A DNA stretch of 64,000 nt from an uncultured Prevotellaceae bacterium (GCA_949295905.1 CASFNA010000023.1:124001-188000), one strand, 5' to 3'; numbered from the stretch's first letter, positions 1 through 9,176 are shown. Program-made: numbers and translations. Notes: generated by a model not told the origin, from the sequence alone.

Positions 1-825
1 TACACTAAGCATTATTTTCCAACTTGCAATGCCCGTAATAAGCAATATCAGTGCACCTATTGCGATGGCAATGACGCTGGTTTCACCGACAGAACCGGGT
101 ATAAAGCCCAAGACCATGTCGGATATGCCATACCCAGAGTCTATTCCTTTTGAGACAAGTGCAAGCGGAGTAGCCTGCGTAAAGGTGTCAGGCAATGTGT
201 TTCCCAAACCGAAAATAGTGTCGCGTGCCACCCACACGCTGTCTCCGCTCATCTCCGTAGGATAAGAGAAGAACATGAAAGCGCGCGCAGCAAGAGCCAC
301 ATTAAATATGTTCATGCCTGTACCGCCAAATATTTCCTTGACAAATATCACTGAAAAAGCCACGGCCAAGGCCAATATCCACAACGGACAGTTTATCGGG
401 ATGATTAGCGGAATCAATATACCGCTTACAAGATAGCCTTCCTGTATTTCCTCTTTCTTCATCTGTGCCCATGCAAACTCGATGCCAAGACCTACAATAT
501 AGCTGACCAATAGCTTAGGCAGCAAGGCAAGAAAACCGTATGCAAACATCTCGATAAAGGTTTCATCGGCCAGTTTTCCTGCTGCGGCATAGTTCTGGTA
601 GCCAATATTATACATGCCGAAAAGCATGGCTGGCAGCAAGGCTATCACGACGATGCTCATTATCCGCTTGGAATCGATGGCGTCGTGGATGTTGGTTCCA
701 CTTCTTGATGTAGTGTTAGGCACATACAAAAAACTCTCCATGCCTTCAAAGACACTACGGAAGCAATGCAGCTTCCCGTTCTCCTCGAAGGCCGGTCTTA
801 TTTTGTCAAGATAATTTTTCAACAT
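1..825 (-). CDS. nqrB: Na+-translocating NADH:quinone reductase subunit B (partial, 3' end outside window)
   Basis: NqrB is an integral membrane subunit of the Na+-pumping NADH:quinone oxidoreductase; in the family it carries covalently bound FMN and binds quinone. I read 275 codons on the minus strand from an ATG at 825 to the window edge without a stop. The N-terminus (MLKNYLDKIRPAFEENGKL) and the following FRSVFEGMESFLYVPNTTSR stretch are typical of NqrB, and several hydrophobic membrane segments follow. Family members are about 385-415 residues, so roughly the last third is missing. It lies 24 bp downstream of nqrA in the same direction, the usual nqrABCDEF order, so the remaining subunits should continue to the left. 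Identity is near certain; only completeness is limited. Confidence 0.93.
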   Translation of the reverse strand, partial: MLKNYLDKIRPAFEENGKLHCFRSVFEGMESFLYVPNTTSRSGTNIHDAIDSKRIMSIVVIALLPAMLFGMYNIGYQNYAAAGKLADETFIEMFAYGFLALLPKLLVSYIVGLGIEFAWAQMKKEEIQEGYLVSGILIPLIIPINCPLWILALAVAFSVIFVKEIFGGTGMNIFNVALAARAFMFFSYPTEMSGDSVWVARDTIFGLGNTLPDTFTQATPLALVSKGIDSGYGISDMVLGFIPGSVGETSVIAIAIGALILLITGIASWKIMLSV

Positions 826-849
826 AATTCTTTACATTTTTCACCGCTT

Positions 850-2196
850 TTATTCATTCTCTTTCCTTACCAAGTCAAGTCCTTTGCGTATGATTGACTG
901 CAACTCAAGCTTTGACGAGTCTACAAATTCGGCCAACGCAAAGTCTTCAGGCGCGACCTCGTATATGCCAAGCTGCTCCATCTTGTCAATGTCACCGGCA
1001 ATAATCGCTTTTACGAGGTATTCCGCATAAATATCCATCGGCAATACCTTGTCATATTCGCCGCTCATTATCATATGGCGTTCTCCACCCTTAATTCTTG
1101 CGTCCAAGGCGTATTCCTTGCCTTTCATGAGCCAGCTGAAATAGCTGTGGCTGGTTGAATACTGGCCGAAGCGCGGCATTATCCAGCCGAACAGTTCGTC
1201 TGCGTCGTTGCCTTCGGGTATCACTGTAACTTCGGATGCGTGAGCATCGAGAAAACCGGAGGGCTCGCATTTACTGCCGGTCAGCACGTTTCCGTTGATT
1301 ATTCTTATGTTCCCGTCAGACACATTGCCGTCAATCAGCGACGATATCTGCTGACCTACCAAGGCTTCAACATACGCAGGATGTTTGACTTCGCTTCCTA
1401 CTACCGCCACAGTCCTATGCAAGTCTACTATGCCTTTGTTGAACAGGCGGCCGAAAAAGATTACAGCGGTAGGCTCAACCGTCCATACTACTTCGCCTTT
1501 GTTTACGGGGTCGATGTGGTTTACCTGCACACCGACATTGCCTGCCGGACAAGGGCCGTCGAAAATGTTAATTTCCACGTCTTTGGCTTGGCGCAGGCTT
1601 TCCGCGCTTTGCCCACGGCCTATGCCGAGATACGTCTTCGCTATTTTAGACAAAGCAGTCAGTCCGGTCTGAAAGTCTTGCTCTTGGCCTTTCAGCTCAA
1701 ACTCGAAATCTGAAGCCAATGGCTTGTCCCTCAATGCGCTTACGAATATCGCCTTAGGCAATACTTCAGGATTTGTGGATATGGCGTAAGGCAATTGGTT
1801 GATGTATCCGAACAATCCAGCAGAAAGCAATGAATTGATGACGTCGCCACCTGAAAGTACCTTAACGTCCTTTCGGCCGAAGTCTACATACTCCTGCACT
1901 TTGTCTGGCTTTACTTTTACCACCAATACCTTTCGTCTGTCTCCTCTTACAACGTCTGTCACAATACCACTTACAGGCGAGGAGAACGCTATGGACGGAT
2001 ATTTTTTGTTGACAAACAGCGTGTCGCCGGCTTTTATACGGTCGCCTTCACGCACTATAACCTTAGGCGACAAACCAGGGAAAGAATCAGGCGACAATCC
2101 CAATTCACCGCTAAGGCCTACGATGGTTTTCACCTTTTCTGCACTACCCTTCAGGCGTATATCCAAGCCTTTGCGTATTTTAAGCACTTTAGTCAT
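850..2196 (-). CDS. nqrA: Na+-translocating NADH:quinone reductase subunit A
   Basis: NqrA is the cytoplasmic, membrane-attached subunit of Na+-NQR, implicated in quinone binding. The 448-residue product has the family's usual length and opening (a KIRKGLDIRLKGSAEK stretch at residues 6-21), followed by a barrel-like region related to RnfC. It is the first gene of the nqr operon, with nqrB 24 bp downstream. A Bacteroidetes -7 box (TATTTTTG on the minus strand, 2254-2247) lies about 50 bp upstream of the ATG, so the operon probably starts here. With the SSS sugar transporter and the membrane pyrophosphatase elsewhere in the window, it suggests that a sodium gradient matters in this organism. 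Confidence 0.95.
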   Translation of the reverse strand: MTKVLKIRKGLDIRLKGSAEKVKTIVGLSGELGLSPDSFPGLSPKVIVREGDRIKAGDTLFVNKKYPSIAFSSPVSGIVTDVVRGDRRKVLVVKVKPDKVQEYVDFGRKDVKVLSGGDVINSLLSAGLFGYINQLPYAISTNPEVLPKAIFVSALRDKPLASDFEFELKGQEQDFQTGLTALSKIAKTYLGIGRGQSAESLRQAKDVEINIFDGPCPAGNVGVQVNHIDPVNKGEVVWTVEPTAVIFFGRLFNKGIVDLHRTVAVVGSEVKHPAYVEALVGQQISSLIDGNVSDGNIRIINGNVLTGSKCEPSGFLDAHASEVTVIPEGNDADELFGWIMPRFGQYSTSHSYFSWLMKGKEYALDARIKGGERHMIMSGEYDKVLPMDIYAEYLVKAIIAGDIDKMEQLGIYEVAPEDFALAEFVDSSKLELQSIIRKGLDLVRKENE

Positions 2197-2246
2197 AACT
2201 TCATACTAAAATATATGTTTAGTCATATGAAATCTTTTCGGATTTG

Positions 2247-2254
2247 CAAAAATA
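2247..2254 (-). promoter_or_regulatory. nqr operon -7 box
   Basis: TATTTTTG on the minus strand matches the Bacteroidetes -7 consensus TAnnTTTG. I find no good TTTG -33 box at the expected spacing, so this is a weaker call than the others in the window. Confidence 0.55.
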
Positions 2255-2464
2255 CATAAATATATTCTATAAAAGAAAAAAGTTGCAATAAAAAATCTTT
2301 AATTGAAATATCTTTTTAACCCTTTACGCCTTTGAGCGCAAATCTGTTTTTTCTCTATATCTGGCTACAGTTCATACATATAATGATATTTTGAAAAACT
2401 GACAATTGCATCCCTGATTGTGAAAGGCCTCATTTCAGCTTGCAATATGCCGCTAATCGATGTA

Positions 2465-2503
2465 TAAAAGGCGGTGTTTTAGCATGTAATATACGGCCTT
2501 TTA
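2465..2503. repeat. Degenerate GGCC-type hairpin repeat
   Basis: AAAAGGC at the left and GCCTTTT at the right flank a spacer containing GCATGTAA. It resembles the dispersed GGCCGTCTTT hairpins elsewhere in the window (best copies at 34576-34622 and 41286-41330), but the arms are imperfect. Confidence 0.4.
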
Positions 2504-2732
2504 CAAGGTAGATTGCAACTGCCTGGATGTCAAGGCTTTACAAACATGCCAAACGACATTTGAAACTTGTATGCCCGTATGGCTTGAACATTAGGTTTAT
2601 AAGTTTGTTTCAAGAAACATATTTGCCAATAAATTGCCTGTAAAATTAGATTGACAAGGGCATATATAGCATATGTTTAAGCAATAAAAACATATGTATT
2701 TGGCTGTAAACAGCTTATAAATGCGTCATTGC

Positions 2733-2763
2733 TTGCATGTGTTGAAAAAAAAGCTTACCTTTG
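2733..2763 (+). promoter_or_regulatory. fabD promoter
   Basis: TTG at 2733-2735 and TACCTTTG at 2756-2763, spaced 20 nt, match the Bacteroidetes -33/-7 consensus. The -7 box ends 36 bp before the fabD ATG. Confidence 0.75.
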
Positions 2764-2799
2764 CACGCTAAATAATTTATAGTAAATATTTTATCGAAA

Positions 2800-3687
2800 A
2801 TGAAAGCATTTGTTTTTCCCGGACAGGGAGCACAGTTTGTCGGCATGGGCAAGGACCTGTACGACAGCAATCCTTTAGCAAAGGAACTTTTTGACAAGGC
2901 CAACGATATTCTCGGTTACAACATCACCGAAATCATGTTCAACGGTACAGACGACGAGCTGAAACAGACCAAGGTTACGCAGCCTGCCGTATTCCTGCAC
3001 AGCGTAATCAGCGCGCTCTGCATGGGTGACGACTTCGCTCCTTCGATGGTTGCCGGACACTCGCTCGGCGAGTTCTCCGCCCTTGTGGCAGCCGGAGCAT
3101 TAAGCTTCGAGGATGGTTTGAAGTTGGTTTACGCCCGCGCCATGGCCATGCAGAAAGCTTGCGAGGCTGCACCTTCAACAATGGCCGCTATCATCGGCTT
3201 GCCCGACGAGAAAGTTGAGGAAATTTGCGCAGAAGTAAACAAGGAAGGCCACGTATGCGTTCCTGCCAATTTCAACTGCCCGGGACAGCTTGTTATAAGC
3301 GGCAACGTAGAGGCTATCAACGAAGCATGTGAGAAGCTTAAGGCCGCAGGGGCAAAGCGTGCGCTGCCCCTGAAGGTTGGTGGGGCGTTCCACTCACCAC
3401 TGATGCAACCGGCAAAAGACGAACTTCAGGCTGCTATCGAAAAGACTGAATTCAACGCTCCGAAGTGCCCTGTGTATCAGAATGTTGACGGTATGCCGCA
3501 CACTGACCCGGCCGAAATAAAGACAAACCTCATCGCACAGCTTACAAGTTCAGTGAAGTGGACCCAGTGCGTACAGTCAATGATTGCCGACGGTGCCGAT
3601 GACTTTACAGAGTGTGGTCCGGGCAAAGCTCTCCAAGGCATGATTGGACGTATCGACAAGAACGTTGCAGCTCACGGAATTGACTAA
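2800..3687 (+). CDS. fabD: Malonyl-CoA:acyl-carrier-protein transacylase
   Basis: FabD moves malonyl groups from CoA to acyl carrier protein, supplying the extender unit for type II fatty acid synthesis in the cytoplasm. The 295-residue protein shows FPGQGAQ at residues 6-12, the nucleophile serine in GHSLGE (Ser88) and the catalytic histidine in GGAFHSPLM (His198), all at the usual places. The ATG follows its own promoter by 36 bp. A hairpin followed by a T-rich stretch comes after the stop, so the gene is probably transcribed alone rather than in a fab cluster. Length and motifs are normal for the family. Confidence 0.97.
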   Translation: MKAFVFPGQGAQFVGMGKDLYDSNPLAKELFDKANDILGYNITEIMFNGTDDELKQTKVTQPAVFLHSVISALCMGDDFAPSMVAGHSLGEFSALVAAGALSFEDGLKLVYARAMAMQKACEAAPSTMAAIIGLPDEKVEEICAEVNKEGHVCVPANFNCPGQLVISGNVEAINEACEKLKAAGAKRALPLKVGGAFHSPLMQPAKDELQAAIEKTEFNAPKCPVYQNVDGMPHTDPAEIKTNLIAQLTSSVKWTQCVQSMIADGADDFTECGPGKALQGMIGRIDKNVAAHGID

Positions 3688-3727
3688 GCGTGATGGCATA
3701 TCAAGCAATATAATAGATAATAAAGCG

Positions 3728-3785
3728 AAGGAGCAAGGTTGTAACGGGCTGCCGTTGCCGCACTTGCTCCTTTATTGTTTTTTGC
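3728..3785 (+). terminator. fabD intrinsic terminator
   Basis: AAGGAGCAAG (3728-3737) pairs with CTTGCTCCTT (3763-3772), followed by a T-rich tail. Confidence 0.75.
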
Positions 3786-3810
3786 ATATTACACCTTATT
3801 ATATAAATCC

Positions 3811-5493
3811 ATGAACGATAAGATAATCATATACCAGGTGTTTACAAGGCTTTTCGGCAACCGTTCCACTACACGTAAAGAGAATGGAACATTGGCTGAA
3901 AACGGGTGCGGCAAGATGAGCTTCTTCGACACCACGACTTTGAACCGTATTAAACGCCTCGGCATAACGCATGTATGGTACACGGGAATAATACGTCATG
4001 CCTCAAAGACTGACTACTCGGCATACGGCGTTCCATGCCAGCACCCTGCCGTGGTAAAAGGCAACGCTGGGTCGCCTTATGCCATTACAGATTACTATGA
4101 CGTTGACCCAGACCTGGCCGACAACGTGGATGACAGGATGGCGGAGTTCAAGCAGCTTGTGGAAAGAACACACAAAGCCGGACTAAAGGTAATCATCGAC
4201 TTTGTACCTAACCATGTGGCAAGACAGTATAATTCGGTAAAAAAGCCCGAAGGCGTAAAAGACCTTGGAGAGACTGATGACACAGGCATGGGCTTCTCGC
4301 CAAACAATAATTTCTATTATTGTGTCAACATGCCGTTTGAACCTTATTTCGACCTTAACGATAAACAAGGGATACCTTATTCGGAATGTCCCGCCAAGGC
4401 TACAGGCAATGACCATTTTGACAGCCATCCGGGCGTTAACGACTGGTATGAGACTGTGAAACTTAATTATGGTGTGGATTATTGTGATGCCGGAGGACGC
4501 TCGTACCATTTCGACCCGATACCTGACACATGGCAAAAAATGGTTGACATTATCTGTTTTTGGGCCGGTAAGGGCGTTGACGGATTCCGTTGTGACATGG
4601 CGGAGATGGTGCCGACCGAATTCTGGGACTGGGCTATCGCCAAGGTAAAAACAGCATACCCGGACATATTGTTCATTGGAGAAGTTTACAATCCTTCGCT
4701 TTATAGAAGTTTCGTGACATGTGGTTTCGATTATCTGTACGACAAGGTTGGCATGTATGACTGCCTTTGCGGCGTAATGCGTGGCACTTGTCCAGCCTCG
4801 GCGATAACGAGGCAGTGGCAGTCGGTTGACGATATAAAGAACCATATGCTTTATTTCCTTGAAAACCACGATGAACTTCGTATTGCGAGCGATTTTCTCG
4901 CAGGAGATGCAAGGCGCGGAATACCGGCTGCGATAGTCAGCGTACTGATGAATAGCAATCCTTTCATGCTTTATGCAGGACAAGAATTTGGTGAGCGTGG
5001 TATGGATAAGGAGGGATTCAGCGGCCTTGACGGACGCACTACAATATTCGATTATTGGACGGTGCCTACGATTTATCACGGTTATGTAAACCGTAGGAAA
5101 TTATCCGAGGACGAAAAAGCCTTGGAAAAAACGTATTCGTTCCTGCTCAATCTGGCCAACAAGGAAAAAGCGGTAAGCAACGGATTTTTCTTCGATTTAA
5201 TGTATGCCAACCAAGACGGAAGTTTATTTAACCAGGCGAAACAATATGCATTCATTCGCAAGTATGCCAATGAGGTGCTATTGGTTGTTGTTAATTTTGC
5301 ACAGGAAGAGGCTGAATGCAATGTATGCCTGCCGCATCACGCTTTTGAATATCTTGGCATCCCCGAAAAGACAGTAGTAGCTTCCGACCTTCTCCGTAAA
5401 GGAGATACGGCTTCATTTGAACTGAAAGCGGAAGGCTTCATAAAGATGTCTGTTCCTGGATATGGCGGAAGAATATATAAATTTGTAGTTTGA
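3811..5493 (+). CDS. Cytoplasmic GH13 alpha-amylase family enzyme
   Basis: This is a glycoside hydrolase family 13 protein acting on alpha-glucans. I chose the ATG at 3811 (MNDKIIIYQVFTRLFGN) because the upstream ATG at 3775 overlaps the fabD terminator. With this start the protein has 560 residues and no signal peptide, so it should act in the cytoplasm, perhaps on glycogen or imported maltodextrins. The conserved regions are visible: DFVPNH at 130-135, the nucleophile in GFRCD (Asp262), the acid/base in FIGE (Glu291) and the third carboxylate in ENHD (Asp354). A C-terminal beta domain follows. All catalytic residues are present, but the exact specificity cannot be read from sequence alone. 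The AlaX-like gene starts 30 bp downstream and is probably co-transcribed. Confidence 0.88.
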   Translation: MNDKIIIYQVFTRLFGNRSTTRKENGTLAENGCGKMSFFDTTTLNRIKRLGITHVWYTGIIRHASKTDYSAYGVPCQHPAVVKGNAGSPYAITDYYDVDPDLADNVDDRMAEFKQLVERTHKAGLKVIIDFVPNHVARQYNSVKKPEGVKDLGETDDTGMGFSPNNNFYYCVNMPFEPYFDLNDKQGIPYSECPAKATGNDHFDSHPGVNDWYETVKLNYGVDYCDAGGRSYHFDPIPDTWQKMVDIICFWAGKGVDGFRCDMAEMVPTEFWDWAIAKVKTAYPDILFIGEVYNPSLYRSFVTCGFDYLYDKVGMYDCLCGVMRGTCPASAITRQWQSVDDIKNHMLYFLENHDELRIASDFLAGDARRGIPAAIVSVLMNSNPFMLYAGQEFGERGMDKEGFSGLDGRTTIFDYWTVPTIYHGYVNRRKLSEDEKALEKTYSFLLNLANKEKAVSNGFFFDLMYANQDGSLFNQAKQYAFIRKYANEVLLVVVNFAQEEAECNVCLPHHAFEYLGIPEKTVVASDLLRKGDTASFELKAEGFIKMSVPGYGGRIYKFVV

Positions 5494-5521
5494 TGACATT
5501 ATATATATGTAAATATTAATC

Positions 5522-5992
5522 ATGGAAGAGAATTTTAGCCTCAATACCCACAATAAAGACGAATTTCCACCGGCGCATACCGCAGAACATCTTTTGAATC
5601 AGACAATGATAAGGATGTTCGGCTGTGAACGCTCTACAAACGCTCATGTTGAAAGGAAAAAGAGTAAGATAACTTACATACTTGACCATAAGCCAGACCG
5701 GCATGAGGAAAAAGAAATTGAAAGGCGGATGAATGAACTTATCGAAGAAGACTTACCCGTCACTTATGAATTCGTTTCGCGTGACAATGTCCCGGATGAA
5801 GTCTCTTTGGACAGGTTGCCAGCCGATGCTTCTGACACGTTACGCCTCGTGCGCATAGGTGATTATGATGTTTGTCCATGTTTGGGAAAACATGTACGCT
5901 CTACTTCACAAATAGGACGATTTGAGATGTTAGGAACGAATTGGGATGAGGAAAAACATTCGTTCAGGATTCGTTTCAAAGTGGTTCAATGA
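5522..5992 (+). CDS. Free-standing AlaX-like tRNA-editing domain protein
   Basis: The 156-residue protein resembles the editing domain of alanyl-tRNA synthetase. It has the first zinc-binding half HTAEH (His19, His23) and the second half as CxxxH in CPCLGKH (Cys119, His123). AlaX proteins hydrolyse mischarged tRNA(Ala), usually Ser- or Gly-tRNA. This version lacks the N-terminal extension of AlaX-M/L types, starting only 18 residues before the first histidine. It follows the amylase-like gene by 28 bp and ends before a strong bidirectional terminator. The zinc ligands are visible; the substrate is inferred from the family. Confidence 0.75.
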   Translation: MEENFSLNTHNKDEFPPAHTAEHLLNQTMIRMFGCERSTNAHVERKKSKITYILDHKPDRHEEKEIERRMNELIEEDLPVTYEFVSRDNVPDEVSLDRLPADASDTLRLVRIGDYDVCPCLGKHVRSTSQIGRFEMLGTNWDEEKHSFRIRFKVVQ

Positions 5993-6051
5993 TTGTATGT
6001 TAGCCGGTATGCAAATTTTAATCTGAAAATAATAAAGTTTTGTTTTATGTG

Positions 6052-6102
6052 AAAAATAATGGCGGACAAGCAAAATAAAAATACTTGTCCGCCATTATTT
6101 TT
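6052..6102. terminator. Bidirectional terminator between convergent genes
   Basis: A perfect stem of about 19 bp with core GGCGGACAAG/CTTGTCCGCC, flanked by A-run and T-run on opposite sides, serves the AlaX-like gene on the plus strand and the gene ending at 6136 on the minus strand. Confidence 0.9.
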
Positions 6103-6135
6103 TATGGATTTGTCTAACAATTTTTGAAGAGCCTG

Positions 6136-6573
6136 TCACTGGGCATTCTCTATCTCATAATTATCAGGCTTTATTGCTGCAAAATGGAAATCATTTTTGC
6201 TGACGTTTTTGATGGAGAAATTGCCTGCTTTGACATATTTCTCTTTCATTTTCTTGTACTTCTTCTCAATTTCCTTGCGTGTAAGGGCAAAGCTTATAAC
6301 ACAAGTGCGATGCTCTTGTCCAATGCTTGTAAAATAATTCTTCAACTGATAAGAATAGTTGTCCCGACTTATGAGAAACTTTGTCTTATCATTAATCCAA
6401 GCACTGTCAATTACTTGTATATCTGTAAAATAGACTATGGAGTCATTGAACGAAGCCGAAAATCCAAAAGCATATAACTTTGGAACACATATAACTTTGG
6501 CCGATGCACTGGAAAATGAACATACAAATGCCAGCAAAACCACGGCCATAATAAATCTCCTGTATGATTTCAT
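6136..6573 (-). CDS. Secreted hypothetical protein
   Basis: I do not recognise this 145-residue protein. It starts with a clear Sec signal (MKSYRRFIMAVVLLAFVCSFSSASA, cleavage probably near residue 25), so the mature part of about 120 residues should be periplasmic or attached outside. The mature part is lysine rich in its second half (a KEIEKKYKKMKEKY helix at about 100-113). No lipobox cysteine follows the signal. It lies 42 bp downstream of rpoD in the same direction and ends just before a strong terminator, so it may be read through from rpoD. No function is assigned. Confidence 0.6.
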   Translation of the reverse strand: MKSYRRFIMAVVLLAFVCSFSSASAKVICVPKLYAFGFSASFNDSIVYFTDIQVIDSAWINDKTKFLISRDNYSYQLKNYFTSIGQEHRTCVISFALTRKEIEKKYKKMKEKYVKAGNFSIKNVSKNDFHFAAIKPDNYEIENAQ

Positions 6574-6615
6574 ACCTATTATTTAATTATCCTTATTTAT
6601 ATTTTCTTTACCCCC

Positions 6616-7479
6616 CTATTGTCCCAAATAAGACTTTAAGAGCTTGTTTTTTGTGTTATGCCTCAAACGTCTTATCGCTTTTTCCTTTATCTGTCTTACC
6701 CTTTCGCGTGTCAGTCCATACTTGTCCCCAATCTCTTCAAGCGTCATTTCCTGCTGGTTTATGCCGAAGAATGCCTCTATTATGTTCCGCTCACGCTCAT
6801 TAAGAGTTTGTAAGGCACGGTTGATTTCCTCACGCAACGACTCCAAAACCAGCTTCCTGTCTGCCATAGGAGAATCGTTGTTGGGCAATACATCCAAAAG
6901 GCTGTTGTCTTCACCGTCGGCAAATGGAGCGTCAACAGATACATGGCGGCTGTTCACCTTCATTGCTTCCTCAATCTTGTCATGAGGAATGTCAACATTG
7001 TCCGCTATTTCGTCAATGCTCGGACGACGTTCATGTTCTTGCTCAAACTTGTTTAGTACGCGGTTTATCTTGTTTACAGAACCAACCTGATTTAACGGCA
7101 GACGTACTATGCGACTTTGTTCGGCAATAGCTTGGAGGATGCTTTGACGAATCCACCATACTGCGTATGATATGAATTTGAAGCCCCTTGTCTCGTCAAA
7201 TTTCTCGGCCGCTTTAATCAGTCCGACATTTCCTTCGTTAATTAAATCAGGCAGACTAAGTCCTTGGTTCTGGTATTGCTTCGCTACAGAGACCACAAAT
7301 CTCAAGTTGGCTTTTGTCAGTTTTTCAAGAGCCTTGCGGTCACCCTTCTTTATACGTTGAGCCAACTCTACTTCTTCTTCCACACTAATAAGCTCCTCAT
7401 GGCCTATTTCTTGCAGGTATTTGTCCAACGAGTCACTTTCTCTGTTGGTTATTGATTTTGTGATTTTCAGTTGTCTCAT
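6616..7479 (-). CDS. rpoD: Primary RNA polymerase sigma factor
   Basis: This is the housekeeping sigma-70 factor. The 287-residue form, with a very short N-terminus and no large region 1.1, is typical of Bacteroidetes. Region 1.2 ([17 protein letters not shown]), region 2 ([23 protein letters not shown], then [15 protein letters not shown]), region 3 and the region 4.2 helix-turn-helix ([19 protein letters not shown] near 247-265) are all present. Its unusual recognition specificity in this phylum explains the TTTG / TAnnTTTG promoters found throughout the window. A good promoter of this very type precedes the gene, which suggests autoregulation by its own holoenzyme. Confidence 0.96.
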   Translation of the reverse strand: MRQLKITKSITNRESDSLDKYLQEIGHEELISVEEEVELAQRIKKGDRKALEKLTKANLRFVVSVAKQYQNQGLSLPDLINEGNVGLIKAAEKFDETRGFKFISYAVWWIRQSILQAIAEQSRIVRLPLNQVGSVNKINRVLNKFEQEHERRPSIDEIADNVDIPHDKIEEAMKVNSRHVSVDAPFADGEDNSLLDVLPNNDSPMADRKLVLESLREEINRALQTLNERERNIIEAFFGINQQEMTLEEIGDKYGLTRERVRQIKEKAIRRLRHNTKNKLLKSYLGQ

Positions 7480-7503
7480 TAGCGTATAAATTTAAAGCTT
7501 TTG

Positions 7504-7535
7504 CAAATTTAGTGATTTTTCGTTTAATCGGCAAA
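7504..7535 (-). promoter_or_regulatory. rpoD promoter
   Basis: On the minus strand TTTG (7535-7532), 20 nt, TAAATTTG (7511-7504); the -7 box ends 24 bp before the ATG. Confidence 0.8.
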
Positions 7536-7586
7536 CATTTTCATTCTTTTTCTTTCAAAAATATCCATTGTGTAATATGAATGACA

Positions 7587-7630
7587 GAATCCCCACCCGG
7601 CTTTATTATCGAGCGCCAGGATGGGGATTC
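7587..7630 (-). terminator. Hairpin downstream of htrA
   Basis: GAATCCCCA pairs with TGGGGATTC around a GC-rich loop, 24 bp after the htrA stop. There is no clear T-run, so termination is likely but not certain. Confidence 0.5.
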
Positions 7631-7653
7631 CGTTATGTTTTGTTAGTTTGTAT

Positions 7654-9120
7654 TTACTCGTTTTGCAGGGGAACGGCAAAGTAAGCCTTCTTTCCTGTAG
7701 GATAAATTCCCTGTATATAAAGTACGGGGTCCTTGCTTGTCGATGCGTCCTTTACTGCTTTTTGCAGGTCGGCAATTGTTTTCATAGGCTCGTCATTCAC
7801 CTTCTGTATAATGAATCCCCTATTGATACCGGCATCCCTGAGGGCACCGTTGTTTACTTTCATTACGACAAGCCCGGTGCTGATATTAAGCTGATTTTTC
7901 TCCGAGTCGTTTATTTCACGGAAGTTTCCACCAAGGATGTCGAGGTCGGCATTCTTTACAATGTTAGTGTTGCCCTGTTCGTTCTTTAGCGTGACGGTTA
8001 CGTTCTTGCTCTTCTTATCACGCATATATGTTATCGTAACCTTGTCTCCTGGACGCTTGTTGGCAAGATATTCTTGTAGCTCGGCCATCTTTGTAATCTT
8101 CTTGCCGTCAACTCCTGTAATCACGTCGCCTTTCTGCAATCCGGCTTCCGCCCCTGCGCCTCCGTCTTCTACAGAGTCAACGTAAGCACCCTGCATCGTT
8201 CCGAGGTCAACGTCTTTCCCTTGCTCCTTCATCATGTCATGGTATACGCTTACATCATTGCCCCTAACTCCGAGTACGGCTCTCTGCACGGTACCATATT
8301 TCTTGAGGTCGTCAACAACCTTGTTCATGATGGTAGTAGGTATGGCAAATCCGTAACCTGCAAAGTTTCCAGTCTGCGATACGAGCATAGTGTTAATTCC
8401 TACGAGTTCTCCACGCGTGTTGACGAGTGCTCCGCCGGAGTTGCCGGGATTGATGGCCGCGTCTGTCTGTATGAACGATTCTATTGAATTTGGCCTGCCG
8501 CCTACATTGCGTGCCTTGGCACTTACGATACCGGCTGTTACGGTCGACTTGAGATTGAACGGATTGCCTACGGCCAAAACCCATTCGCCAACCTTCAGCG
8601 CATTGCTGTCGCCAATGGTTATTGCCGGAAGGTTCTTGCCGTCCACTTTTATAAGTGCGAGGTCTGTCGTTTTGTCAGTTCCTATTATACGTGCCGAAAA
8701 CTCACGGTTGTCGTCAAGTGTAACGGTCAGTTCGTCGGCGCCTTCTACTACGTGGTTGTTTGTTACGATATATCCGTCAGGCGAAATTATCACGCCCGAG
8801 CCCGAGCCTTCCCTCTTCGGGGTCTGGATTTTGCGCTGTTGCCTTCTGCTGTTCCCGGGATTGCCGAAGAAGAAGTCAAACGGGTCAAATCCCCAAGGGT
8901 CAGAGTCCATCTCGACTGTTTGTACTTTGCTGTTCTGTAAGTATTTGATGTGTACTACAGCTGGCAAAGCTTCCTCGGCTGCATACGTCAGGTCTACCGG
9001 CTGCGCAGCTGGCATTTTGTTAGTATTGGCGTTCACCTTTATGAACGCTCCGGCTGAAAACACTACCGCGATAAGGCATATCGCATAAACGAAGTAGTTG
9101 GATAACTTTTTCATTTCCAT
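7654..9120 (-). CDS. htrA: HtrA/DegP-type periplasmic serine protease
   Basis: A periplasmic protease and chaperone of misfolded envelope proteins. The 488-residue protein begins with an N-terminal signal or anchor (residues 5-30), then the trypsin-like domain with the complete triad: His123 in TNNHVV, Asp153 in TTDLAL and Ser228 in GNSGGA. Two PDZ domains follow (about 265-360 and 390-480). ATGs at codons 1 and 3 are both possible. It stands alone: a hairpin follows it and a -7 box (TAAATTTG, minus strand, 9176-9169) lies about 50 bp upstream, although the -33 box is poor. No CpxR- or RpoE-type operator is evident. The family call is firm; the distinction between DegP, DegQ and DegS is not. 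Confidence 0.93.
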   Translation of the reverse strand: MEMKKLSNYFVYAICLIAVVFSAGAFIKVNANTNKMPAAQPVDLTYAAEEALPAVVHIKYLQNSKVQTVEMDSDPWGFDPFDFFFGNPGNSRRQQRKIQTPKREGSGSGVIISPDGYIVTNNHVVEGADELTVTLDDNREFSARIIGTDKTTDLALIKVDGKNLPAITIGDSNALKVGEWVLAVGNPFNLKSTVTAGIVSAKARNVGGRPNSIESFIQTDAAINPGNSGGALVNTRGELVGINTMLVSQTGNFAGYGFAIPTTIMNKVVDDLKKYGTVQRAVLGVRGNDVSVYHDMMKEQGKDVDLGTMQGAYVDSVEDGGAGAEAGLQKGDVITGVDGKKITKMAELQEYLANKRPGDKVTITYMRDKKSKNVTVTLKNEQGNTNIVKNADLDILGGNFREINDSEKNQLNISTGLVVMKVNNGALRDAGINRGFIIQKVNDEPMKTIADLQKAVKDASTSKDPVLYIQGIYPTGKKAYFAVPLQNE

Positions 9121-9168
9121 TGTTTATTTCCTTTTTGATTGATACTTTCATTTTGATTTTCATAGTTG

Positions 9169-9176
9169 CAAATTTA
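9169..9176 (-). promoter_or_regulatory. htrA -7 box
   Basis: TAAATTTG on the minus strand matches TAnnTTTG, but no TTTG lies 19-21 nt further upstream. A weak -33 may mean an activator or alternative sigma factor is needed. Confidence 0.5.

Larger units (their letters stand above)
2197..2799. other. Intergenic region between divergent nqrA and fabD
   Basis: About 600 bp without a credible gene. It holds the nqr -7 box at its left end, the fabD promoter at its right end, and a degenerate member of the GGCC-hairpin repeat family near 2465-2503. The rest is AT-rich and I see nothing else in it. Confidence 0.7.

Noticed and set aside
4183..5079. Long open frame on the minus strand inside the GH13 gene (298 codons)
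   Set aside because: It lies fully antisense to a gene with clear catalytic motifs, has no promoter and its product resembles nothing I recognise; it is a codon-bias shadow.
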